Origin: Hyphomicrobiales bacterium
GTDB lineage: Bacteria; Pseudomonadota; Alphaproteobacteria; Rhizobiales; Devosiaceae
Direction: 5' to 3'
Length of the DNA stretch: 64,000 bases
Assembly (NCBI GenBank): GCA_027487555.1
Contig: JAIYDI010000004.1
Span: forward strand, 186,001-250,000
A program made the translations under genes and the position numbers. The notes below the pieces were generated by a model. The model had not been told where the DNA came from, did not search any database, and was given only the letters and a program-made list of their open reading frames with translations. Below are positions 17,668-25,988 of this stretch, piece by piece; within the stretch, counting starts at the first letter, position 1; the number at the start of each line of letters is the position of its first letter.

Positions 17668-19689
17668 TCACGCCTCCGGGATTTCCCAGTTGCCATACAT
17701 GATGGGCATGAGGCCCGCGAGGGCGGCAAAGCGCGGCCAGCTCTTGCGGTCGGGTGAGGTCCAGCCAGCCTCGGCGATGGCCGAAAGACGCGGGAAGACC
17801 AGCCGGTCGAAGATGGCGCGGTCGGTCATCGGCTCGGACCAGATGCAGGACTGCACGCCAATGAGGCGCTGCAACTCCGCCTCGGACCAGCCGGCGCGCG
17901 GATCGAAAGTATAGGTCTCCTCCGGCCCCGACCAGCCGGCCCAGCCGGCACCCGGCTCGGACCAGGAGAGGGAGTTGGCCATATCGAGATAGTAGCGCTG
18001 GCCGGGGGAGACGACGATGTCATAGCCCTCGGCGGCCAGAAGCCGGCTCGCTTCGACATTGCGCCAGCCGATGAGATAGGTGCTGTCGCGATCGACGGCG
18101 CCGCCATGGGCCGCCTCCTCCCAGCCGCCCGTCTTGGCGCCCTTCGACTTGATGATCTCGTGGACGCGGCGAATGAAATGCGCCTGAAGCACAGCCGTGC
18201 CCGAGCCACCGATGGCATCGGCGCCGCCATGGTTGCCGGTAACGCCCTTGAGCGCGGCGTGGCGGCGGGCGGCCTCGGGGCCGGCGAGTTCTTCGAGCAG
18301 CGCCAACGCCTTGGGCGAGCCGGACCACGCGGCGAGCGGCACTTCGTCGGCGCCGAGGTGGAAGATGCCCGCCGGGAACAGCTCCAGCACTTCGCCGATC
18401 ACCGTCTCGAGGAAGGTGTAGACCGGCTCGTGCGCGGGGTTGAGGCAGTTGTTGGGGAAACTCTGCACCGAAAGGTATGCGCCGGTTTCGTCCGGGTCGG
18501 CGAGCCAGGGCAGCGCCTGGATGGCGGCCCAGCAATGGCCGGGAATATCGATCTCCGGGATGATGGCAATGCCCAGATCGGCCGCGAGGGTAACGAGTTC
18601 GCGCACGGCTGCCTGCGTATAGAAGCCGCCGGTCGGCTCGGGACCCGAGCCGAGGAGTGGCGGCACCTTGAGGCCATGGCCGCGCCAGGCGCCGATTTCG
18701 GTGAGTTCGGGATAGGCGCGGATTTCGAGCCGCCAGGCCTCGTCCTCGCTGAGGTGCCAGTGGAAGCGGTTCATCTTGTTCCAGGCGATGACCTTGAGAA
18801 GCTTCGCCACTTCGGCGGAGCTGTAGAACTGCCGGGCGACATCGAGATGCGTGCCGCGGAAGCCGAGCGCCGGTGCATCCGAGATGGTGCCCGCGGCGGG
18901 GAAAACGAGATCGAATGGATGCGCCTTGGCGCCGCGCAGGATTTGCCCGAGCGTGATCAGCCCATAGACCAGGCCCGCATGGGTCGTGGCGCTGACGGTG
19001 GGGCCGGCGGCGGCGAAGCTTACCTCGTAGGCCTCGGGTCCGAAGCCCGCGGCCTCGACGATATGGACCGGCAGGCCGCCCTCGGCGACTGGCCGCACGA
19101 GGCCTTCAACCGCGAACAGATCGGCGACGAGCCGCGTGAAGGCCAAGGCCGCGCCCGAAGCGAGCGCGCCTGTTGGGCGCAGGTCGAGCCCACCGGGTAC
19201 GGTGCGCGCCCCGGAGGTGGCGACGGATTTCGGCCAGGGGATGATGGACAGACTGACCGGCGACCTGCCGGCGGGCAGCGCGTAGCGGGCGGCACCCTTC
19301 TTGAGTGGCGCGTTGTCGCCGGTCATCTCGGTTGGGGTGACGGCGACGGGGACGCGCGTGCCATCGGACAGGATGACATAGGCCGCGGTCGCGCCGTCGG
19401 ACCAGTGGCGGAGCGGATAGAGCTGCCGCGCGGTGGCGACCCAGGTATCACCCGGCCGCAGGGTGAAGCCTTCGGGCGGCGCAAGTTCGGTGAAATTCGA
19501 CAGCCGGGTGAGAATACGGCCGCCCTCGATGACCGAATCGGCATCGAAACTCGCCGGGCCGGTAAGGCAGAGCCGGAAGGCCGTGATGTCGGCCACGCTG
19601 TGATTGGTGAGCTTGAGCGCATAGGCGAGTGGGGCGCCATCGCGGGCGGGCGTCCATTGGGTGGCGAGCGAAAGCCGAATAGCGGGCAT
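17668..19689 (-). CDS. Family 20 glycoside hydrolase (beta-N-acetylhexosaminidase)
   Basis: This 673-residue GH20 enzyme removes terminal GlcNAc/GalNAc by substrate-assisted catalysis. The catalytic Asp-Glu pair is D448-E449 in FHLGADEV, preceded by the RFHWHLSEDEAWRLEI block (308-323). A GH20b-like domain lies at ~145-270 and an N-terminal beta-rich region at 1-140. No signal peptide is visible, so it probably acts on imported chito-oligosaccharides or peptidoglycan fragments in the cytosol. A strong AGGAGG precedes the ATG. It is last in the Gfo/Idh - RpiR - GH20 group. Confidence 0.88.
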   Translation of the reverse strand: MPAIRLSLATQWTPARDGAPLAYALKLTNHSVADITAFRLCLTGPASFDADSVIEGGRILTRLSNFTELAPPEGFTLRPGDTWVATARQLYPLRHWSDGATAAYVILSDGTRVPVAVTPTEMTGDNAPLKKGAARYALPAGRSPVSLSIIPWPKSVATSGARTVPGGLDLRPTGALASGAALAFTRLVADLFAVEGLVRPVAEGGLPVHIVEAAGFGPEAYEVSFAAAGPTVSATTHAGLVYGLITLGQILRGAKAHPFDLVFPAAGTISDAPALGFRGTHLDVARQFYSSAEVAKLLKVIAWNKMNRFHWHLSEDEAWRLEIRAYPELTEIGAWRGHGLKVPPLLGSGPEPTGGFYTQAAVRELVTLAADLGIAIIPEIDIPGHCWAAIQALPWLADPDETGAYLSVQSFPNNCLNPAHEPVYTFLETVIGEVLELFPAGIFHLGADEVPLAAWSGSPKALALLEELAGPEAARRHAALKGVTGNHGGADAIGGSGTAVLQAHFIRRVHEIIKSKGAKTGGWEEAAHGGAVDRDSTYLIGWRNVEASRLLAAEGYDIVVSPGQRYYLDMANSLSWSEPGAGWAGWSGPEETYTFDPRAGWSEAELQRLIGVQSCIWSEPMTDRAIFDRLVFPRLSAIAEAGWTSPDRKSWPRFAALAGLMPIMYGNWEIPEA

Positions 19690-19722
19690 GAGGGCCTCCT
19701 GAAGGTGGGGCGGTGGACGGGG

Positions 19723-20604
19723 TCAGTCGCCGAGCGGCTGGGTGTCATCGCCATCGCGGTTGAGCACAAGCTGGGTCTTGATGCGGCGCATGGCCTCGAC
19801 GGCCACGGGACCAAGCCGCGTGGCGACAGCCTGGGCGAGGATATCCACTGTGGCGAGGAAGGCGTAGCGGCCGGGCGTGGGACGACGGATATCGACATTC
19901 TCGCGCCAGTTGACCGGCAGGAGGATATCGGCCTGGGCGGCCACCATCGACCCCGAGCGGGTGGCGACGACGCGGGTGATGCCATATTCGCCCGCGACGG
20001 CGAGGGTATTGGCGAGCTGGGCATTGTTGCCCGAGAGCGAGAAGCCGACGATGACGGTGCCGGCGGGCGCCGCCGCGACGCGCATCAGCTGCAACTGGTG
20101 ATCGTCGGTGGAGGCGACCCTGAGGCCGAGGCGAAAGAGCCGCGTCTCGATCTCGCCGGCCATCATCGAAGAGGCGCCGCCCGACCCGAAGGCCAGCACG
20201 AAGCTCGAGCGGACGAGCGCGTCTGCGGCACGCTCAAGCGCCTTGAAGTCGAGCTGCTCGAAGGTTTCGTAAAGGACGGACTGGATGCCGTTGATGACGC
20301 CCTGCGCGATTTCGGGGACGCTGGACGGCCCGGCAACGGGGGTGAGGTAGCGCTGGCCGATAAAGCGCGACTGCGCCAGCCGCACCTTGAACTCGGCATA
20401 GGATTCGCAGCCGAGGCGGCGGCAGAAGCGGGTGACGGTGGGCGCGGAAATCTCGGCTTCCGCGGCGAGGTCGACGATCGAGAGCTTCAGGGCCCGATCG
20501 ATATCGGCAAGGATGAGGTCGGTGAGGGCCCGCTCGGAGCGCGTGAAACTCTGCCGTTCGGTGCGCAGGAGGCCGACGATATCGCTCATCTCCTCGACCG
20601 GCAT
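19723..20604 (-). CDS. RpiR/MurR family transcriptional regulator (HTH + SIS)
   Basis: This 293-residue regulator has an N-terminal RpiR helix-turn-helix (AAEAEISAPTVTRFCRRLGCESYAEFK, residues ~45-70) and a C-terminal SIS domain that binds phosphosugars (VLAFGSGGASSMMAGEIETRLFRLG; VIVGFSLSGNNAQL). Such proteins sense amino-sugar or sugar phosphates. Position 33 bp upstream of the GH20 gene suggests it controls hexosamine use. The palindrome at 22145-22163 is the best operator candidate. A purine-rich GGGGGG tract lies upstream of the ATG. Confidence 0.87.
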   Translation of the reverse strand: MPVEEMSDIVGLLRTERQSFTRSERALTDLILADIDRALKLSIVDLAAEAEISAPTVTRFCRRLGCESYAEFKVRLAQSRFIGQRYLTPVAGPSSVPEIAQGVINGIQSVLYETFEQLDFKALERAADALVRSSFVLAFGSGGASSMMAGEIETRLFRLGLRVASTDDHQLQLMRVAAAPAGTVIVGFSLSGNNAQLANTLAVAGEYGITRVVATRSGSMVAAQADILLPVNWRENVDIRRPTPGRYAFLATVDILAQAVATRLGPVAVEAMRRIKTQLVLNRDGDDTQPLGD

Positions 20605-20620
20605 GGCAGGCCCCCCAGAG

Positions 20621-20719
20621 CGCTTTCAGGGAAAGCTGGATGACTTTCCCGGTTCGAAAGCGCGACAAAACAATGGCTTAGATCATGTCCGCGTTTCAAC
20701 CAAAACGTGAAATGATCTA
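20621..20719. repeat. Two-hairpin intergenic repeat, copy 1 (RIME-like)
   Basis: This ~99-bp element is built of two palindromes. The outer arms CGCTTTC/GAAAGCG with inner GGGAAAG/CTTTCCC span 20621-20662. TAGATCAT/ATGATCTA spans 20679-20719. Its reverse complement aligns along its whole length with the element at 51316-51414 (shared TTGTTTTGTCG, CTTTCGA, TTTC blocks). Its edge supplies the TAG stop of the ORF at 20717-20911. Size and two-palindrome layout recall Rhizobium RIME1 elements. Confidence 0.75.
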
Positions 20720-20911
20720 GCGGACGCCATTGCTGGCGGCATCAGAGAGGTGGATGGCCGCGTGCGAAAAGCCGACCTCCACAGGTTTGGCTTCGGCCTC
20801 GGCGGCGGCCTGGTCAGAAATGACAGTCACCCCCGGCCAGCCGATCTGCCCGATGCGGCCAGCGTTCGGCACGACGATCATGATGGACCCGAGCCGCCTG
20901 CGCCGCGCCAT
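20717..20911 (-). pseudogene. Probable remnant of an ABC transporter ATP-binding protein C-terminus (TOBE-like)
   Basis: This 64-residue ORF starts at an ATG overlapping the upstream dehydrogenase stop (TGATG). The sequence ..GRIGQIG..VTVISDQAAAEAEAKPVEVGFSHAAIHLSDAASNG resembles the end of a CUT1 ATPase, where such proteins finish with 'V.F.P..IHLFD..TG'. No Walker or signature motif is present. Sugar operons with Gfo/Idh, RpiR and glycosidase genes normally include an ABC importer, so this could be what remains after a deletion. The frame ends inside the palindromic repeat. It could also be an unrelated small protein. Confidence 0.38.
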
Positions 20912-22095
20912 CAGAGCGATGCGCCGGATGCAGCGGGTTTGGCTGAGTCCGCGCCCAGTGCCGCATCGAAGCGCGACCAGATGGGCGCCATGTCGATAAC
21001 GGTTCGGGTGCGGCGTGCCTCGTCCATGGTGAGGGCGAGGAGGCCCGCCTCTAGCGCATCGACCACCGAGACCGGCAGCGCGGCACCATCGTGGATATGG
21101 CTCAGGATATCGGCGGCCATCTGCTCGTCAGCGCCATAGTGCTGCGACAGATCGGAGGTCTGATAGATCTTGTCGATCAGCTTGTCGGAGGTGCGGGCGT
21201 CGGTGACTTCGAAGAAGTTGCGGACGAAATCGCCCTCGGCCATGCCCTTGTGACCGATGACGGCAAAGCGCCGAAAATCGTCGGGCACGTTGAGATTGGT
21301 GTGGAAGGTGAGCGCGGCGCCATTCTCGTATTCGACCATGGCCGTCTGATAGTCGATGATGTCGGCGTCGGTATCGAAGACCTTGTCGGTGCCCATCCAG
21401 CCGCTCGGCTTGCGATAGTAGACCTCGAGATCGTTGATGCCCGCGACCTGCGGCGCATTCTTCGGGATGAAGGTGCGGCGGCCGCCGAAACTCGACACAT
21501 AGCGCGGGCGGCAGCCCATCACGCCATTGTAGAGATCGAGATCATGGCAGCACTTTTCGAGCATGAAGCTGCCCGAATAGCGTTCGTAGCGGCGCCAATC
21601 GCGCATGAAGAAGGCGCCGTGATAAGGCGGGATATGCTCGGACGCCTCGATGGAGACGACATCGCCGAGCTGCCCGTCGGCCTGCGCCTGCCGGAGGTCC
21701 TTGTAGAGCGGGGCGTAGCGCAGGACGAGGCCGACCATGACATTGTCGGTGCCGTATTGCCTGAGCAGGCCGGCGAGCTCGATGGTCTCGTCGATGGAGG
21801 TGACCACCGGCTTTTCGGTGAAGATCTTCAGGCCGCGATCGAGCCCTTCGCGGATATGGCCCAGATGCAGGTGATTGGGCGAGCCGACCATCAGGAGATC
21901 GAGCCTGGCCTCGTCGATCATCTCGGTCAGGCTCTTGTACTGGGTGCCGACCGAGATGCCATGCTCCTCGGTGTAGGGCAGGCCGGCGGGCGCCGGATCG
22001 ACATAGCCGACGATCTCGAATGACTCAGAGGCGAGCGAAAACACCCGCGACAGATACCCCAGCCGATACCCGAGCCCGACAATACCTACCCGCAT
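20911..22095 (-). CDS. Gfo/Idh/MocA family oxidoreductase
   Basis: This 394-residue NAD(P)-dependent sugar dehydrogenase has an N-terminal Rossmann motif VGIVGLGYRLGYL, the EKPV (FTEKPVVTS) catalytic-lysine block at ~92-99, and CCHDLDLYNGVMG with the conserved His/Asp of the second domain. Members oxidise or isomerise sugars, inositols or hexosaminides. Some act as retaining glycosidases through NAD+. Placement first in the unit with the RpiR and GH20 genes suggests an amino-sugar or glycoside substrate. The start at 22095 lies 50 bp from a perfect palindrome (22145-22163). Confidence 0.86.
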   Translation of the reverse strand: MRVGIVGLGYRLGYLSRVFSLASESFEIVGYVDPAPAGLPYTEEHGISVGTQYKSLTEMIDEARLDLLMVGSPNHLHLGHIREGLDRGLKIFTEKPVVTSIDETIELAGLLRQYGTDNVMVGLVLRYAPLYKDLRQAQADGQLGDVVSIEASEHIPPYHGAFFMRDWRRYERYSGSFMLEKCCHDLDLYNGVMGCRPRYVSSFGGRRTFIPKNAPQVAGINDLEVYYRKPSGWMGTDKVFDTDADIIDYQTAMVEYENGAALTFHTNLNVPDDFRRFAVIGHKGMAEGDFVRNFFEVTDARTSDKLIDKIYQTSDLSQHYGADEQMAADILSHIHDGAALPVSVVDALEAGLLALTMDEARRTRTVIDMAPIWSRFDAALGADSAKPAASGASL

Positions 22096-22144
22096 AATTT
22101 CCTGTCCGAAGCTGCCGGCACGACGCCCTGGTCAGGCCAGCTTG

Positions 22145-22163
22145 TCTGAAAAGTATTTTCAGA
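22145..22163. promoter_or_regulatory. Palindromic operator candidate upstream of the amino-sugar gene group
   Basis: The perfect inverted repeat TCTGAAAA-GTA-TTTTCAGA lies 50 bp upstream of the Gfo/Idh start. RpiR-family regulators commonly bind AT-rich TGAAA/TTTCA-type palindromes, and an RpiR gene lies in the same transcription unit. The assignment to that regulator is inference. Confidence 0.5.
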
Positions 22164-22605
22164 TGCTAGGGGCGGTTCGAAGGGCCTGTCAACACCAAAA
22201 GAGACAAGTCTAATACCAATTGAAGCCACCGCGCGGAACCGTTGCGTTTCCGAGCATTTCGCACAGGAACTCGGCAGTTAATGGCTGATCGGACAGAAGC
22301 GAGCGGGCGAGGCATGGCCTCTCCGTGGCCGCGGTTGTCGAAATTGGTATCTATGTGGACTTTCTGGCGGCAGGCCGCTTCGTGCCCAAAATGAAAATGC
22401 GCAACAAAAGCGCCCCATCGCAAGGCCCCGTGCACGAGATTGCGATGGGGCCAGCGGGCGTGCCGGGGCGCTGAAGACGAATGCGTTGGTGACCCAGCCG
22501 TCCGATACCGGCTCTGACTTTGTGCCGCACCCTGTGCATTCGGCCAGCGCGAACCGACTGGCTTCCTATATCTTTGCCCGAGCGACCAGACGCAGCGAGG
22601 TGGGC
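22164..22605. other. Non-coding stretch between the Gfo/Idh operator and the PAP2 gene
   Basis: I see no convincing gene in these ~440 bp. An 89-aa ORF on the minus strand (22166-22435) has no family pattern. The stretch contains the distant inverted pair ATACCAATT (22213-22221) and AATTGGTAT (22342-22350), which bracket a 120-bp segment and look like the ends of a small repeat unit. Confidence 0.4.
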
Positions 22606-23349
22606 ATGACCGGACCGAACGAGACCGAAGCGAACGCGGCTGCGGGCCCAGTGCTGCGCCCGGATCCGCCAGCGCATCCGGCAGCGCGGTCCGGCTGGCC
22701 GCAGCGGCGACCGCTGTTCTGGCTGGGGGGCGGAGTGGTGGCGTTGCTGTTCGGCTTCGGACTGCTGGCCGAGGAAGTGGCCGAGGGCGACACCAGCGCC
22801 TTCGACCGCGCGATCCTGCTGGCGCTGAGGGAAAATGCCGACAAAGCGGACCCGATCGGCCCGATGTGGGTGGAGGAGGCGGCGCGCGACATCACGGCGC
22901 TCGGCAGCTTCTCGGTGCTGGGCCTCATCCTCTGCGCGATCGTGGGATATCTGTATTTGTCGGGTCGGGCGCGGACGGGGATGTATCTGGGGTTCGCGGT
23001 GGTGTGCGGCGCACTGATCAGCACGGTGCTGAAAATGGCCTTCGACCGGCCGCGGCCGGACTTCGCGGCGAGCGCCCGGGTGTTCACGGCGAGTTTCCCC
23101 TCCGGCCACGCGCTGGTTTCGGCGGTGGTGTACCTGACGCTGGCGGCGCTGTTGGCGGAATCGGCGCGAGAGCCAAAGTTTCGCGTCTTCTTCATCGGGG
23201 CGGGTGTGGCGCTCACGGTGATCGTGGGGTTGAGCCGGATCTATCTGGGCGTGCACTACCCGACGGATGTGCTGGCGGGCTGGTCGATCGGCACGGCCTG
23301 GGCACTCGCCTGTGCGATGGGATTGCGGCTCTGGCGCGAGGCGCGCTGA
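22606..23349 (+). CDS. PAP2-family membrane phosphatase
   Basis: This 247-residue lipid-phosphatase-like protein has about five to six membrane helices. The three PAP2 signatures are present: KMAFDRPRP (motif 1, KxxxxxxRP), SFPSGHA (motif 2, PSGH) and SRIYLGVHYPTDVLAGW (motif 3, SRxxxxxHxxxD). Such enzymes dephosphorylate phosphatidate, undecaprenyl pyrophosphate or similar lipids at the periplasmic face. The ATG at 22606 has GAGGTGG just before it, so the first 40 residues of the ORF track are dropped. Its last 94 bp overlap the histidine kinase on the other strand. Confidence 0.85.
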   Translation: MTGPNETEANAAAGPVLRPDPPAHPAARSGWPQRRPLFWLGGGVVALLFGFGLLAEEVAEGDTSAFDRAILLALRENADKADPIGPMWVEEAARDITALGSFSVLGLILCAIVGYLYLSGRARTGMYLGFAVVCGALISTVLKMAFDRPRPDFAASARVFTASFPSGHALVSAVVYLTLAALLAESAREPKFRVFFIGAGVALTVIVGLSRIYLGVHYPTDVLAGWSIGTAWALACAMGLRLWREAR

Positions 23350-24734
23350 AGGCGGATTTCGGCGGAGAACCCGCTCGACTTGCCTGGAACCGGAGAGGCG
23401 AAGGTGAGGCTGCCGCCCGTCTGCTCGAGGATGGAGCGGACGATGGAGAGCCCTAGACCGGTGCCGTTGGCGCGGGTATCGCCGCGCATGAAGGGCTGGC
23501 CGAGCGTGGCCAGAATTGCGGGAGCGACCACCGGCCCGGCATTTTCGACACGGACGCTGTCGGGGCCGACCAGCACGTCGATTTCGCCCGAGGCATTGCC
23601 ATGGCGAGCGGCGTTATCGACGAGGTTGCGCAACGCTATGGCAAAGGCATCGGGATCGATGGCGGCGATGAGGCTTGTGGCCTCGACCTCGAGATTGATG
23701 CGGCCCGCGGTGATGTCACGGCTGTTCAGGTCACGCACCATCAGGCGGATGACGGGCAGGAGATCCGTCTGGGCCTCGGCGCGGGCGAAACCGGCTTCGA
23801 GGCGGGAGAGCTGCAGCAGCTTTTCCGAGAGACCGCCGAGGTTGCGCAACGCCATTTCGATCTCGTGGACGCGCGCGAGGCGGGGGCTGTGGGGGCCAAG
23901 TTCGGAGGCGAGCTGCTGGGTCTGCGCCAAGGCGCCGGCGATGGGGGTGCGGAGTTCGTGCGCGGAGCGGGCGGCGAAATGGCGCTCGGCCTCGAGGGCG
24001 GAGCGCAGGCGCCCGAGGAGCGCGCCGATGGTTTCCGCCAAGGGGCGGAGCTCGCGCGGCTGGGTATCGGCCGCCAGAGGCGCAAGGTTGCGGCCATCGC
24101 GGGCATCGAGCTCGGCCCGAAGGTTCTGGAGGGGACGGAGCGCGACGCGGAGGGCCAGCCAGATGGTGGCGGCAATCAAGGGCAGCAATCCGAGCAGCGG
24201 CAGGATCAGGCCCACGAGGCTGCGCTGGATGGCGGCGGCGCGACGATCCGAGCGCTCGACGATGACAATGGAATAGCCCGACCGCGGATCGGTGAGCGAG
24301 AAGGTGTGCAGGCCATTGATTTCGCCATATCCCGACAGCGGCGCATCGATGGTGAAATTGGCGGGCACATCCTCGTCACGCAGGACGATGGCACCCGAGC
24401 TGTCGCGGATGACGTAGGAAAAGGATTCGTCGTCGAACTCGCGGCCGCCTTCCTCGTTCTCGTCCTCGCCCTCAGCGTCACCGCCGGAGATGCGCGAGGA
24501 GGCGTCGGGATTGCCGTCGAGTTCCAGTCGGCGACGGTCCCAGGGCTCGCGGAGGTTGTGCACAGCGAGCGGCAGGATGCGGAGCGCGCTTTGCCTGAGG
24601 CTGTCATCATAGGCGGCACTGAGGTCTCGCTCGAGCGAATGCAGCGCAATGGCGGACGCGCCAAGCCAGAGCAGCGTCAGGCCGGCGCCGAGCCAGAGGC
24701 CGAGCCGGAGGGCGATGGATGGCGGCGGGGTCAT
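23256..24734 (-). CDS. Sensor histidine kinase (QseC/TctE-like), partner of the OmpR-type regulator
   Basis: This 492-residue inner-membrane kinase has TM1 at ~10-30 and TM2 at ~165-185, enclosing a periplasmic domain with an acidic run (GGDAEGEDENEEGG). HAMP, HisKA (RSAHELRTPIAG), N-box (ALRNLVDNAARHG) and G-box (GTGLGLSIV) follow. The acidic loop suggests a cation or positively charged ligand, as in PmrB-type sensors; this is inference. Its ATG overlaps the regulator stop (ATGA). The C-terminus runs 94 bp into the convergent PAP2 gene. It sits divergent to the DUF2271-PepSY-ApbE operon and probably controls it. Confidence 0.88.
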   Translation of the reverse strand: MTPPPSIALRLGLWLGAGLTLLWLGASAIALHSLERDLSAAYDDSLRQSALRILPLAVHNLREPWDRRRLELDGNPDASSRISGGDAEGEDENEEGGREFDDESFSYVIRDSSGAIVLRDEDVPANFTIDAPLSGYGEINGLHTFSLTDPRSGYSIVIVERSDRRAAAIQRSLVGLILPLLGLLPLIAATIWLALRVALRPLQNLRAELDARDGRNLAPLAADTQPRELRPLAETIGALLGRLRSALEAERHFAARSAHELRTPIAGALAQTQQLASELGPHSPRLARVHEIEMALRNLGGLSEKLLQLSRLEAGFARAEAQTDLLPVIRLMVRDLNSRDITAGRINLEVEATSLIAAIDPDAFAIALRNLVDNAARHGNASGEIDVLVGPDSVRVENAGPVVAPAILATLGQPFMRGDTRANGTGLGLSIVRSILEQTGGSLTFASPVPGKSSGFSAEIRLQRASRQSRNPIAQASAQAVPIDQPASTSVG

Positions 24735-25387
24735 GCCGGCACCTGATAGCCGAGGCCGCGCGATGTCACGACGAAATCGCGCCCGAGCTTCTTGCGCAGC
24801 CGGCTGACATAGACCTCGACGGCGTTGGATTCGATTTCGGCGCCGAAGGCGTAGAGCGCCTCCTCGATCTCGTCCTTGGTGACGATGGCGCCGCGGCGGG
24901 CGAGGAGGCGTTCGAGCAGGCGCCACTCCCGCGCGGTGAGGGTTTCGGGCTTGCCGTCGACGGTGACGGTGCGGCGCCCGAGATCGACCACGACCGCGCC
25001 GATGACGATGCCGGGCGAGGCGCTGCCGCCATAGCGGCGGGCGACGGCGGCGATGCGGGCGGTGAGTTCCGAAAGGTCGAAGGGCTTCACCAGATAATCG
25101 TCGGCGCCGGAATTGAGCCCCTCGATGCGGATGGCGACCTGGTCCATGGCGGTGGTGATGATGACGGGCACATCGCTGCCCCTGGCGCGCAGCCCGCGCA
25201 GCAGATCCAGCCCGCGACCATCCGGCAGGTTGAGATCGAGCAGCACGAGGCTGTAGTTGACGGTCGAGAGCGCCAGTTCGGCATCATCGAGGCGCTGCAT
25301 CCAATCGACGGCGTGGCCGGACGCGGTGACATGATCGCGCATGGCGGCACCCAGAACCCTGTCATCTTCGACCAGCAATACGCGCAT
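24731..25387 (-). CDS. OmpR-family response regulator
   Basis: This 218-residue regulator has a receiver domain (LLVEDDRVL acidic pocket, LVLLDLNLPDG phospho-acceptor Asp, KPF lysine) and a C-terminal winged helix (LTAREWRLLERLLARRG; VEVYVSRLRKKLG). It belongs to the PmrA/QseB/TctD branch, which binds direct repeats. Exactly such a repeat, GTTTCA-N5-GTTTCA, lies 57-73 bp upstream of its own start in the spacer to the flavinyl-transfer operon. The ATG at 25387 follows AAGGTGG. It is coupled to the kinase by a 4-bp overlap. Confidence 0.9.
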   Translation of the reverse strand: MRVLLVEDDRVLGAAMRDHVTASGHAVDWMQRLDDAELALSTVNYSLVLLDLNLPDGRGLDLLRGLRARGSDVPVIITTAMDQVAIRIEGLNSGADDYLVKPFDLSELTARIAAVARRYGGSASPGIVIGAVVVDLGRRTVTVDGKPETLTAREWRLLERLLARRGAIVTKDEIEEALYAFGAEIESNAVEVYVSRLRKKLGRDFVVTSRGLGYQVPA

Positions 25388-25443
25388 GTGTTCCACCTTA
25401 CCGGACAAGGCTGGGCCCCCGAGCTTACGCGCACCTGAACGAA

Positions 25444-25460
25444 GTTTCATGTTGGTTTCA
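25444..25460. promoter_or_regulatory. OmpR-type direct-repeat binding site in the divergent spacer
   Basis: GTTTCA at 25444-25449 and GTTTCA at 25455-25460 are separated by 5 bp, giving the one-turn (11-bp) spacing used by PmrA/QseB-type regulators. It sits in the 133-bp spacer between the response regulator and the DUF2271 gene, so it could control both directions. A weaker third ATGTCA follows at the same period. Confidence 0.5.
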
Positions 25461-25520
25461 GCCTGATGTCAGGTGGGGGCGGTTGAAGAGGGCAACAGAC
25501 CACGACGAACGGACAAGACG

Positions 25521-25988
25521 ATGAAGAAGATTGTGCTGTTGCTGCTTTCGGCCACCGCGCTCGTGACGCCGAGCCTTGCCTTTGCCCGCGAGGTGACGAT
25601 CGAGACGCGACTGATCAACTACTCGGGCAATGCCGCCTACCTTGCCGTGTACCTGACCAAGGCCGACGGCAGCTACGACCAGACGCTGTGGCTCGCGGGC
25701 CAGAAGCAGCGCTATTTCGGCGCGCTGCGCGGCTGGGTGAAGGCGATTGCCAATGAGGCGCAAATCTCCGTCGATGGCATAACCGGCGCCAGCGTCGGTG
25801 GCGGCCAGATGCTGCAGGTGAAGGCGGACCTGGCCGACAGCCTTATCGATGCGGGCTATGTGATCCATGTCGATACCGCGGTGGAACATGGCGGCGAATA
25901 TGCCGACGACGCGACCATTCCGCTGACCTCGACGGGCGGCAGCGCCCAGGGCACCGGCTACGTGTCGACGCTGAGCCTCAGCCTCTGA
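25521..25988 (+). CDS. Periplasmic DUF2271 protein with an ApbE-type flavinylation motif
   Basis: This 155-residue exported protein has a Sec signal peptide (MKKIVLLLLSATALVTPSLAFA, cleavage near 22). The rest is a beta-rich DUF2271 domain. Residues 85-91 read DGITGAS, which fits the D-x-x-[ST]-G-A-[ST] sequence to which ApbE attaches FMN in NqrC and RnfG. Thr88 would be the acceptor. Together with the adjacent PepSY/flavoreductase and apbE genes this suggests a flavin-loaded periplasmic electron carrier. FMN attachment is predicted, not shown. The ATG at 25521 is used rather than the ORF track's upstream start, because it exposes the signal peptide. Confidence 0.82.
   Translation: MKKIVLLLLSATALVTPSLAFAREVTIETRLINYSGNAAYLAVYLTKADGSYDQTLWLAGQKQRYFGALRGWVKAIANEAQISVDGITGASVGGGQMLQVKADLADSLIDAGYVIHVDTAVEHGGEYADDATIPLTSTGGSAQGTGYVSTLSLSL

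Noticed and set aside
22166-22435. 89-aa minus-strand ORF between the Gfo/Idh and PAP2 genes
   Set aside because: It is low-complexity in composition, with no Shine-Dalgarno and no recognisable family.
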